From: Bryobacterales bacterium
Lineage (GTDB): Bacteria > Acidobacteriota > Terriglobia > Bryobacterales > Bryobacteraceae
Assembly (NCBI GenBank): GCA_003152325.1
Contig: PLZX01000336.1
Span: 13,177 to 45,511, forward strand
Direction of reading: 5' to 3'
DNA length: 32,335 nt
The notes beneath the pieces were generated by a model that did no database searches, was not told where the DNA came from, and worked only from the letters and a program-made list of their open reading frames with translations. This document shows, piece by piece, positions 1 through 7,400 of this stretch. Each line of letters opens with the position of its first letter. Within the stretch, counting starts at the first letter, position 1. Position numbers and translations under genes: made by a program.

Positions 1-855
1 TGGAGCGGCCAGACGATTCGGACACCGGAAGGATCGGGGCCAGTGGGTTTGCATGGTTCCTATTGGGCGGATCCGCAGACATACGATGTGATACGGCTGG
101 AACGGCACGCCGACACTTTTCCTCCCACATTGCCCGTTACCGAGCTGGCGGAGACAGTAAATTATGCCCGGACCCGCCTTGCGGAGAACCTAACGGTGCT
201 GCTACCCGAAGCTGCCGAGCTGCGCATGGTAAAGGACTCCGGCGAGATCAGCCATAACCTGGCCGAGTTCACGCACTGCCGTGTTTTCGGTGCGGAGAGC
301 ACGGTCGAGTTTGGCCAGCCGGGTTCCGCTGAACAGACTCCCCGCTTCGGCGTTGCTGTGCTTGATGAGACGCTTCGCCCGCTGCCCCCTGACTTGCAGA
401 TCGCGGTGAAGTTACGAACCCGAATCTCCGGAGACATGCCGGTCGGCACGTTGATCGATGGCGTGGTCGCGTCCAATGTGATGGCGAACGGCGCGTTGGC
501 GGTCCCGGCTGGCTCAGCAGTGCGCGGGCGGATCCGCCGTATGGAGCACTACACCGACCCGATGTCTTACTTCGTGGTCGGGTTGGAGTTCACCGAAGTA
601 GAGGTGGAGGGAATTCGGCACATCTTCTTCGCTGATCTGGTCGGAATCAGCCCCACTCTCAATGTCGAGCAGACCCTGACCATCAACGGCGACGTGACGA
701 CGCGCACGCTGACCGGCACGATGACAAAGCAAACCGGGGAACGCATATCTTTGTACAACCTACCCGGGGTAGCCGCGTTTTTCTTCAAGGGCGCCAAACT
801 GGATTTGCCCGAGGACTTCCGCACCGTATGGAAAACGCGCCCGTTGAAACCTTGA
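1..855 (+). CDS. Conserved hypothetical protein, 5'-truncated by the window edge
   Basis: The reading frame is open from base 1 to the TGA at 853-855, so the window starts inside this gene. A GTG at 43 is available, but nothing marks it as the true start. About 284 residues are visible. The first half, from GSYWADPQTYDVIRLERHAD to the EFTHCRVF segment, resembles a module I recall from large secreted acidobacterial hypothetical proteins. The second half (GTLIDGVVASNVMANGALAVPAGSAVRGRI) is beta-rich and recalls barrel-like segments of the form 'values made safe by a VPAG turn'. There is no catalytic motif. The gene ends 142 bases before the signal-peptide stub at 997. Function is unknown. That it is a real gene is well supported by length and typical codon pattern; the family assignment is memory only. 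Confidence 0.6.
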   Translation, partial: WSGQTIRTPEGSGPVGLHGSYWADPQTYDVIRLERHADTFPPTLPVTELAETVNYARTRLAENLTVLLPEAAELRMVKDSGEISHNLAEFTHCRVFGAESTVEFGQPGSAEQTPRFGVAVLDETLRPLPPDLQIAVKLRTRISGDMPVGTLIDGVVASNVMANGALAVPAGSAVRGRIRRMEHYTDPMSYFVVGLEFTEVEVEGIRHIFFADLVGISPTLNVEQTLTINGDVTTRTLTGTMTKQTGERISLYNLPGVAAFFFKGAKLDLPEDFRTVWKTRPLKP

Positions 856-996
856 GACCGACCCGAGCCACTGGTGCAAGAACGCACGGGGTGATCCCCC
901 GCACGCGCTGTTCGCTCGCCAACCTCATTGCTGCGGAGAGTGCTGCCGATGGCACGCAGCCGCGGCCAGGTCCGCGCCGCACATGGTCACCTAATA

Positions 997-1068
997 TGCC
1001 GTTCCGTTTTCTCAGTCTACTGGCCTTGCTCACGCTGCTTTCCGCGCAGCAGAGCGCTCCCGCAGGAA
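997..1068 (+). pseudogene. Orphan signal-peptide stub of a lost secreted protein
   Basis: From the ATG at 997 the frame reads MPFRFLSLLALLTLLSAQQ, then SAPAG. This is a textbook Sec signal peptide: a basic residue, a Leu/Ala core and an A-Q-type cleavage region. After about 24 codons the frame becomes Arg-rich and simply reads the antisense of the esterase stub that lies on the other strand. No clear ribosome binding site is visible upstream. I infer that this is the surviving 5' end of a secreted-protein gene whose body was deleted. A chance hydrophobic run cannot be excluded. Confidence 0.45.
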
Positions 1069-1260
1069 CACAAAAGCGTCGCGGTCGACGGCATCGCCTT
1101 CCAAATTGCCTTCCAGGGCTTTGCCGTGAATCTTGATGTGCTCTGTTGTTGTGGGCTTGGCGCCTGGCACGACTGCGGGCACCTCGGTCTTTACCTGTGC
1201 CAACGCTGCCAGCGCCAGCCCCAGGGTAATCGTCAGTGAACAGACAGTATTCGTTTGCAT
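1030..1260 (-). pseudogene. N-terminal stub of a secreted esterase (alpha/beta hydrolase)
   Basis: The ATG at 1260 has a good ribosome binding site (AAAGGA about 5 bases upstream in the gene's direction). It starts a signal peptide (MQTNTVCSLTITLGLALAALAQ). The next segment contains IKIHGKALEGNLEGD and DRDAFVFL, which I recognise as the start of acidobacterial Esterase-D-like enzymes; these continue with a PPSY...YPVVYxLHG segment. Here the homology stops at about base 1063, and the frame runs through unrelated Arg/Ala-rich residues to a TGA at 1030-1032. The nucleophile elbow, Asp and His are all absent, so the product cannot be an active esterase. It lies 59 bases downstream of the GH51 gene on the same strand and was probably its operon partner. 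Confidence 0.65.
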
Positions 1261-1319
1261 GGTGGTCCTTTGCCTTGGCACGTCTCTCCCTCACTCAAGA
1301 ACGGCGCAGCGCCAGTAGG

Positions 1320-3221
1320 TCATTTGAGCTCGATTTCAAGCACCTGAATCGAATATGCCGGAACGGTATAGGGCATGCGCTCGCCCTTGATGCTAACCGT
1401 GGACCTCACCGGCACGACCGGTTTCGGATCCGCAATGGTGTTCGTGGCCCACGTCGTGGCAGCCCTCAGTGTCTCTACGTGAGCACTGTGGCCTGCATTG
1501 CCGAGTCCCGTCAGGTTGATCGTAATGGGCTGCTCGACGGACGCGGCGTTAACGAGTTTCACGCAGAGTATCTTGGAAGAAGTGGTGGCGGAGTAGAAAA
1601 ACTTGTCTCCGGTACCCGAGACCGAAGAATCCAACGTGTGGTCGCCCAGGCAGGACGAGAACATCACCTGGGCGTAGTAACTGGGCGAGCCATAGCTGTT
1701 AAGGGCATCGTAGCCGATCAGGTCGGAACTCCACTGCATGCCGCCCGGATTCACGTTCACAAATAACGGCGCATAGGCGGCCATCATCACGACGTCGCTG
1801 TTCCGCTCCAGCCCGGTCATGAACGCGGCATCGCCGAGCGCCGCTCCGAAGTTCGGAGTAGGAGAGCCTTCCCTCGTCGCCCACTCGCCGACGAAGATCT
1901 TCGGGCCGTTCCGGTCGGTCTTGTCGTAGTGCCCGGCTTCCTCGAACATACCCTGCTCTCTCTTGTAGTAGTGGTCGTCGACCACATCCGGAGTGGTGCC
2001 TTTCACCGGAAAAGAGGCGATCACCTGAATATTTGGATACTTCGCCTTGATCGCGTTATAGAATTGCGCAAACCGGCCGTCATAAGTCCGCTGCCTGTCG
2101 AAACTGTCTTCGTTGCCGACCTCCACGTAGCGCAGCGCGAAGGGCGCCGGGTGCCCGTCGCGGACACGCAGGGCGCCCCACTTCGTCTCCGCTCCTCCGG
2201 TGACGTACTCGATCTCTTCAAGCGCTTCCTGCACGTAGGGCTCGAGATCCGGGCCCGGCTTCGCCAACTCTCCGTTGAGTGCGTAGCCGGCAAAAACCCC
2301 GAGCAGCGGCTGCATGCGCAGGTCCTCGCACCACTCCAGGAACTCCAGTAAGCCCATTCCGTCGGTGGAATGATAGCTCCAGGTTGTCGGGTGCGTAGGT
2401 CTGTCCACCAGCGGACCAATCATCTTCTTCCAATCGAAACGTTCCGAAATGCGGCCGCCCTCGAGGTAGTTCCCTCCTGGAAATCGCAGGAAGGAGGGAT
2501 GCATTGCAGCCAGCTTCTCCATAATATCGATGCGGTTTCCGTTCGGCCGGTCATGATAGGTCGGCGGGAACAGGGAAACCAGTTGGAGCCAGAGCGTAGC
2601 TGGACGGTCGATCGTCAGTTCCAGGTGGTTTTCGGAAGAGGCCTTGACATTGCCCGCGCGCATTTCGAACTTATACTCTCTCCAGTCGGTCCCACTAACG
2701 GAGACAGACGTTTGGCCAAGAACTTGTCCGGATTGGTCGGACACAAGCGCGAGTTTCACCGGCAATGGGCCGGCAGAGTCGCTCTTGGCGAACAACGATC
2801 CCTTGTACTGTGTATTCGGCCGGACGGCAATGCCCCAATAGCCTTCATTCAGGAGACCCGCCGGATTGCCGGCATCCGCTTTCGTCACCTGGAGCCGCGC
2901 GCTGGTGCGCAGCGCTGTCGACGGTCCTTCTCTGTTGTCGACCGCCACTCTCGCCGAAGCCGATCCCTTCTCGATCAGAAACCAGTTGAGAATTCCGGTC
3001 CAGTCGGAGCGGAAGGTCCGGTTGCGTACCAGTTCGGCATACAGGCCGCCGTCGTACGAGTAGTTGATCTCTTCCGTCATCAGCCCGTATAGCGTCGGAC
3101 TGACCGCCGCTTTCGGCCGGTTGATGTCGATATTGAGCGTAGACGCCTGGCCGTGCAGGATCGAAGCGGAGAAGGCCGCAACCAGTGAAACGGTCGAGAT
3201 TCTATTGATGCGGTGGAACAT
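1320..3221 (-). CDS. Secreted alpha-L-arabinofuranosidase, GH51
   Basis: This 633-residue enzyme is predicted to release terminal L-arabinose from arabinoxylan, arabinan or arabinosylated xyloglucan outside the cytoplasm. A signal peptide covers about residues 1-25. A carbohydrate-binding-like beta region (about 60-215) precedes the TIM barrel. The barrel carries the family's FLRFPGGNYLEG segment (about 244-255), the acid/base glutamate in EVGNED (E371) and the nucleophile in FVGEWA (E446). A C-terminal beta domain ends in VPAYSIQVLEIELK. The length is normal for bacterial GH51 enzymes with an N-terminal beta domain. The start is ATG with AAGGAAA upstream. The LacI-family gene lies 197 bases upstream on the same strand, and nothing recognisable sits in that gap. 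A short segment at residues 98-107 (REGPSTALRTS) looks inserted. Confidence 0.93.
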   Translation of the reverse strand: MFHRINRISTVSLVAAFSASILHGQASTLNIDINRPKAAVSPTLYGLMTEEINYSYDGGLYAELVRNRTFRSDWTGILNWFLIEKGSASARVAVDNREGPSTALRTSARLQVTKADAGNPAGLLNEGYWGIAVRPNTQYKGSLFAKSDSAGPLPVKLALVSDQSGQVLGQTSVSVSGTDWREYKFEMRAGNVKASSENHLELTIDRPATLWLQLVSLFPPTYHDRPNGNRIDIMEKLAAMHPSFLRFPGGNYLEGGRISERFDWKKMIGPLVDRPTHPTTWSYHSTDGMGLLEFLEWCEDLRMQPLLGVFAGYALNGELAKPGPDLEPYVQEALEEIEYVTGGAETKWGALRVRDGHPAPFALRYVEVGNEDSFDRQRTYDGRFAQFYNAIKAKYPNIQVIASFPVKGTTPDVVDDHYYKREQGMFEEAGHYDKTDRNGPKIFVGEWATREGSPTPNFGAALGDAAFMTGLERNSDVVMMAAYAPLFVNVNPGGMQWSSDLIGYDALNSYGSPSYYAQVMFSSCLGDHTLDSSVSGTGDKFFYSATTSSKILCVKLVNAASVEQPITINLTGLGNAGHSAHVETLRAATTWATNTIADPKPVVPVRSTVSIKGERMPYTVPAYSIQVLEIELK

Positions 3222-3418
3222 GATTTCCTTTCAGTGGCCCGCCGATTCGGCGTCATCAGGCCGGCCGGCATTAGAAGAATGGCCGCAGCCAAAGCTGGAC
3301 TTGGTGTGCAGCGTCGGAAGAAACGGGCGGTATCTGGCGCAACAGGATATGGTAGCGGGCAGCATTGCTGGCGGCAAGACATTTGCTGAAAGCCAATCGT
3401 GCTGCGATCGACTGCGGG

Positions 3419-4420
3419 TCATGTTTGAACCGTGTTCCTCCCCGCAGGTCCAGTCGATTCTCGTGTCACGAGTTCGGGATCGATGAGGAATTCATGTTGG
3501 TACTGCGACTCGCGGTTTATAAGAAAATCGCACATGATCTGCCCGATTCGGTCCCGTGGGAGGTGCACGGAGGTCAAGGCCGGATCGCAGAATTGTGCCA
3601 GGTTGATATTGTCGAAGCCCGTCACGGAAATATCGGCAGGCACACAAAGACCGGTCTCGCGCAGTTCCCGGAGTGCGCCCACCGCCATCCAATCGTTTAC
3701 GCAAACAAGTCCCGTGAGAGTCGGATTCGCGGCTAGCAGCGCTCGCGCCGCGCGGCGGCCGCCTTCGAGACTGTCTTCGTCCTCCACAGCGCTCACTTGG
3801 AGGTCGGGATGACGTCGAACCGAATCGAGCACTCCTTTCAAGCGTTCCTGAATCGAGCCTAACTCGGTGTGATGACCCACGAAGCCAACACGACGGTGTC
3901 CCAGGCTGTAGAGGTGGGATATCAGCTTCTCCATGCCGCGCCGGTATTGCACACGGATGTTGAAAATGTTCTTCCGCGGAGTATTGACGCCGTAATACGC
4001 CACCGGGATTCGGTGTCCCTCAAATACTTCTATCCACTGCGGGTCCATCTCCGAAACAATGGCCGCCAGACCCGCCACCCGCTGCCCGAGCATCATCCAC
4101 ACGCTGGCGGCCAGGCTCGCCGAACTGTAATCTGTGTTGGCAATGATTACTTCATACCCGGCATCGCGCGCTGCGCGTTCGAGCGCCCTGTAAATATCCC
4201 AAAAGAAGGGATTCCCGAGGTTCGAGACAATGATGCCTATGCTGCGGCTCTTGCCCGCTGCCAGACTGCGGGCGTGAAGATTGGGATTATACTTGAGCGT
4301 CTCGATGGCCTTCATGACACGAGCCCGTGTCGAATTCTTGACCGAAGGCGCGTTGTTCAGCACGCGCGAGACGGTGGCGGTGGACACCCGTGACCATCGC
4401 GCAACATCTTCCAGTCTCAT
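3419..4420 (-). CDS. LacI-family transcriptional regulator
   Basis: This 333-residue protein should be a sugar-responsive DNA-binding repressor. The N-terminus is a LacI helix-turn-helix (LEDVARWSRVSTATVSRVLN, residues 3-22), followed by the hinge helix with ARSLAAG. A periplasmic-binding-protein-like sensor domain fills the rest: IGIIVSNLGNPFFWDIYRA, then GHRRVGFVG, VNDWMAVGALREL and ISVTGFDNINLAQ, ending in the usual RESTGP tail. It is complete. The start is ATG with GGAG a few bases upstream. It lies between the GH43 gene (101 bases upstream) and the GH51 gene, all on the minus strand, so it probably controls local hemicellulose genes. The TTAAC/GTTAA palindromes at 6851 and 6947 are the obvious candidate operators. 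Its effector sugar cannot be read from the sequence. Confidence 0.93.
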   Translation of the reverse strand: MRLEDVARWSRVSTATVSRVLNNAPSVKNSTRARVMKAIETLKYNPNLHARSLAAGKSRSIGIIVSNLGNPFFWDIYRALERAARDAGYEVIIANTDYSSASLAASVWMMLGQRVAGLAAIVSEMDPQWIEVFEGHRIPVAYYGVNTPRKNIFNIRVQYRRGMEKLISHLYSLGHRRVGFVGHHTELGSIQERLKGVLDSVRRHPDLQVSAVEDEDSLEGGRRAARALLAANPTLTGLVCVNDWMAVGALRELRETGLCVPADISVTGFDNINLAQFCDPALTSVHLPRDRIGQIMCDFLINRESQYQHEFLIDPELVTRESTGPAGRNTVQT

Positions 4421-4521
4421 ACATGCTCCATCATCGTTCGCGCCACGGAGGGAAGATCAAATGCCCTATACGGCGCACCGCAGAATCGTAATGTCTCTCC
4501 GAACGGCTTCGCCGAACTCGG

Positions 4522-6597
4522 TCAGCGCTGGGCCGTCTTCCACTCGAAACAAGACCCGTCTTTGCGATCCGGAGCCGGTCCGGGATGGTCGGCCGATACT
4601 GCCCCGGGTTCCTTCGGCGCCACGAGGTAGCGATGTGTCCCCAGGGACAGGAACAGCGTGTCTCCGCGCTGGAGGTCTACCCACTGGAAGGTCTCCGCGG
4701 TGCCGGGCTTGCCGGCCTTCAAGGTGACATCGCCGGACTTCCCGTCGCCTCCCACCGAAACGTATTTCCCGTCTTTGGTCTGCAGCGCGATGCGGCCCTT
4801 GCCCTGGTCCACAACCCGAAACGGAGTGGCCTTGCCCGTGCCGCTCAGCGACTGCAACCTCCCGTCCACCACTGCCAGCGCGTTGCCAGTGGCGAGGCCC
4901 GTGATCGTGATGGATTGAGAAACCGGGATCGGCTTGGTGAGCCCGTTCGGCCGAGGCTCGTCAACGTTGAAGAAGTTGAAGTCCGCCTGCCCGCCCGGCG
5001 TCATGCCCGTGTTGTAGTTGAACAGGGCGTAGCGGACCCCCTGAAACGTCGTGAGTTGGAACACCATCACAAAGTCGGGGCCGAGGGGCTTGAAATCTTT
5101 CCCATTGGAGCTGTAGCTGAACTTCGCGATTTCCGTGTCGAAATCGCAGTGCACCCGCAGCCACAGGTGCGGGCTGGAAATCGCCTCATGGACGGTCTTT
5201 CCGGTGCTATGGTCGTACTCCGCGATTGCGTAGCCGTTGTCGTCGCGCTGCAGTCCGATCCAAGCATACGGCAAGTTCAGCAGCGCCAGTCCGGCGACGT
5301 CGCCGGAGTTGAGGCCGGCGCCGTCCAGTTCCGTGGTCACCGTCGATTCCGGCCCGATGGCGCGCTGCGTCAGGGAGTTCCGCGCCCACCAGAAATCCTT
5401 GGCGGGCAGGGAATGCAAACGGAGATAGCCCGGACGTTCGGAAATCGACCACTTGGTGTCGTCGGGAACGTGATTCCACTGCCAGACCATTTGGAGTTTC
5501 GGACCCGAAAAATCGTCGCTGCGGACGTAGGGAGAAGTGATCGGGTTGACGTGCCCGGTGTTCGGCTTCACCCAGATCGACGGCGAGCGCTTCAGATTTC
5601 CCGGCAAACCGAAATAGGGCCAGCCGTCCACCCAAGTGACCGGGGACAGGGCTGTCAGCCGCCCGACCGAGTTGTGGTCCTGCATGGAAAAGCCCCACCA
5701 TTCGCCGGACGGCGTGTCGACGATCCCGCCTTGATGCAAGTCGAGACTGTGGCGTTCGGCGGGATCGGGCGGATTTGCTTCAAACGGCGGATTCTGGCTT
5801 CGACCCTTGGGCCTGTAGCCTTGACCGATTCCCAGGCTCTCTTCCGCGCTGATTGTCTCCACTTCCCACGGTCCCTCGAGCTTGGCGGCCCGGGCGCACT
5901 TCATGGGCACGTGCGCACCGGGAATCGCGCTGACAATGTAGTACTTGCCTTTGAGCTTGTAAATGTGCGACCCCTCACCCATGCCGAGACTTCTTTCGAT
6001 CAGCACGCGGTCGGTTCCAGGGACCAGATCGGTGAGGTCCTGGTTCAGTTCAACAATATGGATGTTGCTGGCTCCGTACACCGCATAGATCTTCCCATCG
6101 TCGTCGAAGAGGACGGACAGATCGTGAAGGCCTTGCTGGATGCGATTGTGCTTCCATGGCCCCCGCGGATCGGAAGTGCGAAACACCTGAAGGCCGAAGC
6201 GGTTCACGTTGGCGAAGACGTAATAGGTCCCGTTGTGGTAGCGAAAGCTCGGCGCCCAGATGCCGCCGCCGTAAACGCTCTTACCGCCCTCCAGGCGGAA
6301 GTCCGGGCCGAGGTCCAAGCGGTCGAAGGCGTAAGCTATGATGCGCCAGTTCACTAGGTCCCGGGAGTGCAGAATGGGCAGTCCCGGCATGGTATGCATG
6401 GTGGTGCCGGTCAGGTAGTAGTCCTCACCCACACGGATCATGTCAGGATCGGAGAATTCGTCGTAGAAAAGCGGGTTTGAGTAGGTCCCGTTTCCGTTGT
6501 CGGCGGCCCATGATCGCCCGCCGCCCTGCCAAGCGTCGGCCGAGGCCGCAGTCAAGAGAGCCAGAAGGATCGTGAACACGCTAGATCGCATTGACAT
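4522..6597 (-). CDS. Secreted GH43 glycosidase (beta-xylosidase/arabinofuranosidase type) with C-terminal accessory domains
   Basis: This 691-residue enzyme is predicted to cut beta-xylosyl or alpha-arabinosyl linkages. A signal peptide spans residues 1-22. The five-bladed propeller (about 37-345) shows the expected acids: base D50 in FSDPD, pKa-modulating D159 in LHDLSVLFDDDG, and acid E208 in GMGEGSHIY. A concanavalin-like beta-sandwich follows (about 365-555, from RSDDFSGPKLQMVWQWNH), as in GH43 beta-xylosidases. The last roughly 120 residues, with RIALQTKDGKYVSVGGDG, look like a beta-trefoil or fascin-like domain; that part is unusual and tentative. The start is ATG 6597 or the ATG two codons later; neither has a strong ribosome binding site. 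It is the first gene of the leftward group and faces the operator-like palindromes. Confidence 0.9.
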   Translation of the reverse strand: MSMRSSVFTILLALLTAASADAWQGGGRSWAADNGNGTYSNPLFYDEFSDPDMIRVGEDYYLTGTTMHTMPGLPILHSRDLVNWRIIAYAFDRLDLGPDFRLEGGKSVYGGGIWAPSFRYHNGTYYVFANVNRFGLQVFRTSDPRGPWKHNRIQQGLHDLSVLFDDDGKIYAVYGASNIHIVELNQDLTDLVPGTDRVLIERSLGMGEGSHIYKLKGKYYIVSAIPGAHVPMKCARAAKLEGPWEVETISAEESLGIGQGYRPKGRSQNPPFEANPPDPAERHSLDLHQGGIVDTPSGEWWGFSMQDHNSVGRLTALSPVTWVDGWPYFGLPGNLKRSPSIWVKPNTGHVNPITSPYVRSDDFSGPKLQMVWQWNHVPDDTKWSISERPGYLRLHSLPAKDFWWARNSLTQRAIGPESTVTTELDGAGLNSGDVAGLALLNLPYAWIGLQRDDNGYAIAEYDHSTGKTVHEAISSPHLWLRVHCDFDTEIAKFSYSSNGKDFKPLGPDFVMVFQLTTFQGVRYALFNYNTGMTPGGQADFNFFNVDEPRPNGLTKPIPVSQSITITGLATGNALAVVDGRLQSLSGTGKATPFRVVDQGKGRIALQTKDGKYVSVGGDGKSGDVTLKAGKPGTAETFQWVDLQRGDTLFLSLGTHRYLVAPKEPGAVSADHPGPAPDRKDGSCFEWKTAQR

Positions 6598-6850
6598 CGT
6601 GAGTATGAGGCATTCTTGATCGTGTCCTCAGTCTCGGTCTGCTGGGGATCCAAACAGCCCCGGTGTTGCGCGAGACTCATCCTCCCAGGCGAACTCCTGA
6701 GCGCGAGACACCGAATCCACCCTGAACGATATACATGAAGATGATAATCTCTCAGGCCCAAATGTTGTAGCTTAATACGGTTGCCGATCCGCTAAGGCCA
6801 ATGGAATCATGTCAATGACCTCACAGTGACGCTTCGACATAGTGCTCGCC

Positions 6851-6862
6851 TTAACAGGTTAA
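6851..6862. promoter_or_regulatory. Candidate LacI-family operator (TTAAC-AG-GTTAA)
   Basis: The 12 bases TTAACAGGTTAA form a perfect inverted repeat with a 2-base centre. This resembles AT-flanked operators used by LacI-family regulators. The site is in the divergent region 254 bases from the GH43 start, with a LacI-family gene two kilobases away. That this regulator binds it is inference. Confidence 0.45.
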
Positions 6863-6946
6863 TGGAGCCCGTTAGCAGCCTTCGTGCCTCGGAAAGCCAT
6901 GAATCTCCGCCAGTTTGGCGGGGTGAAGGGATTCTAATCGTCCGGC

Positions 6947-6957
6947 TTAACGGTTAA
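6947..6957. promoter_or_regulatory. Candidate LacI-family operator (TTAAC-G-GTTAA)
   Basis: TTAACGGTTAA is a perfect inverted repeat with a 1-base centre. It uses the same half-site as the palindrome at 6851-6862. The two centres are about 95.5 bases apart, close to nine helical turns, which would suit looping by a tetramer or a pair of dimers. Binding is inferred from half-site identity and gene context. Confidence 0.5.
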
Positions 6958-7027
6958 AGCAAACCTGCTAGGGATCGGGCAATACCCAGATTCTGTGGGG
7001 TTTAGGCACCACATACAGTACAGAACC

Positions 7028-7056
7028 TGGACCGTTGGGAAATAGGGTACTATAAT
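7028..7056 (+). promoter_or_regulatory. Possible sigma-70-type promoter
   Basis: A consensus TATAAT lies at 7051-7056, with TGGACC (4 of 6 matches to TTGACA) 17 bases upstream. It points towards the esterase at 7401. It overlaps the start of the decayed GH3 remnant, so it may be newly formed or fortuitous. Confidence 0.3.
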
Positions 7057-7328
7057 AGGCCGAGTTTGCCGCTATTTCAAGGGCGGGCGCTTTACCCGCT
7101 CGTCTTCGGCTTGAGCTATTGCAGCGTCCAGTGTTCGAGCTTGACCGCCCAAGCGGACTGCGAAGGGCGCCGAAGTCCGCGCGGCGGTGAAGAAAACCTC
7201 GTGGCCAGAGCCAACAAGTGACCTTCACGCTCAATTCGGAGGACATCCCGGCGTCGAAGTTGGAGATCAGCGTCGGCGGGACAATCACAGGGAACAACGC
7301 GCATGTACAAGGTTACGCTGTAGTGTGA
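7040..7328 (+). pseudogene. Decayed 3' end of a GH3 glycosidase gene
   Basis: In the frame through 7087 the sequence reads LFQGRALYPLVFGLSYCSVQ. This matches the GH3 hallmark seen intact at 11290-11350 (YYQGTPLYPFGYGLSY), the strand leading into the C-terminal Fn3-like domain. One frame over, the preceding bases read CRYFKG, so a frameshift lies inside the motif. After a stop and another shift, the frame from 7203 reads GQSQQVTFTLNSEDIPASKL then EISVGG, ending at TGA 7326-7328. That resembles the last strands of the same Fn3-like domain (compare AGQSKHVRFTLNPRDL in the intact gene). Most of the domain between is missing. No functional product is expected. It sits just upstream of the esterase and an intact GH3 gene. 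Confidence 0.6.
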
Positions 7329-7390
7329 GGATGCTCGGGCGCCGTATCATGAGCTTCCAGCCCCTCGAGTGATGAGAATGTTTCCTTTTC

Positions 7391-7395
7391 GGAGG
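7391..7395 (+). promoter_or_regulatory. Ribosome binding site GGAGG deciding the esterase start
   Basis: GGAGG is 5 bases before the ATG at 7401 but only 2 bases before the in-frame TTG at 7398. The ATG is therefore the better start. Confidence 0.7.
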
Positions 7396-7400
7396 TTTTG

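Larger units (their letters stand above)
6598..7039. other. Divergent intergenic region, no gene seen
   Basis: These 442 bases separate the leftward GH43 gene from the rightward GH3 remnant and esterase. The composition is visibly more AT-rich than the flanking genes. Short open frames here have no recognisable protein content. The only structured elements I see are the two TTAAC/GTTAA inverted repeats listed separately. It should hold promoters for both directions. Confidence 0.6.

Noticed and set aside
4585-6357. A 590-codon open frame antisense to the GH43 gene
   Set aside because: It has no recognisable domains and mirrors the GC-rich codon pattern of the GH43 gene, whose catalytic motifs are all intact.
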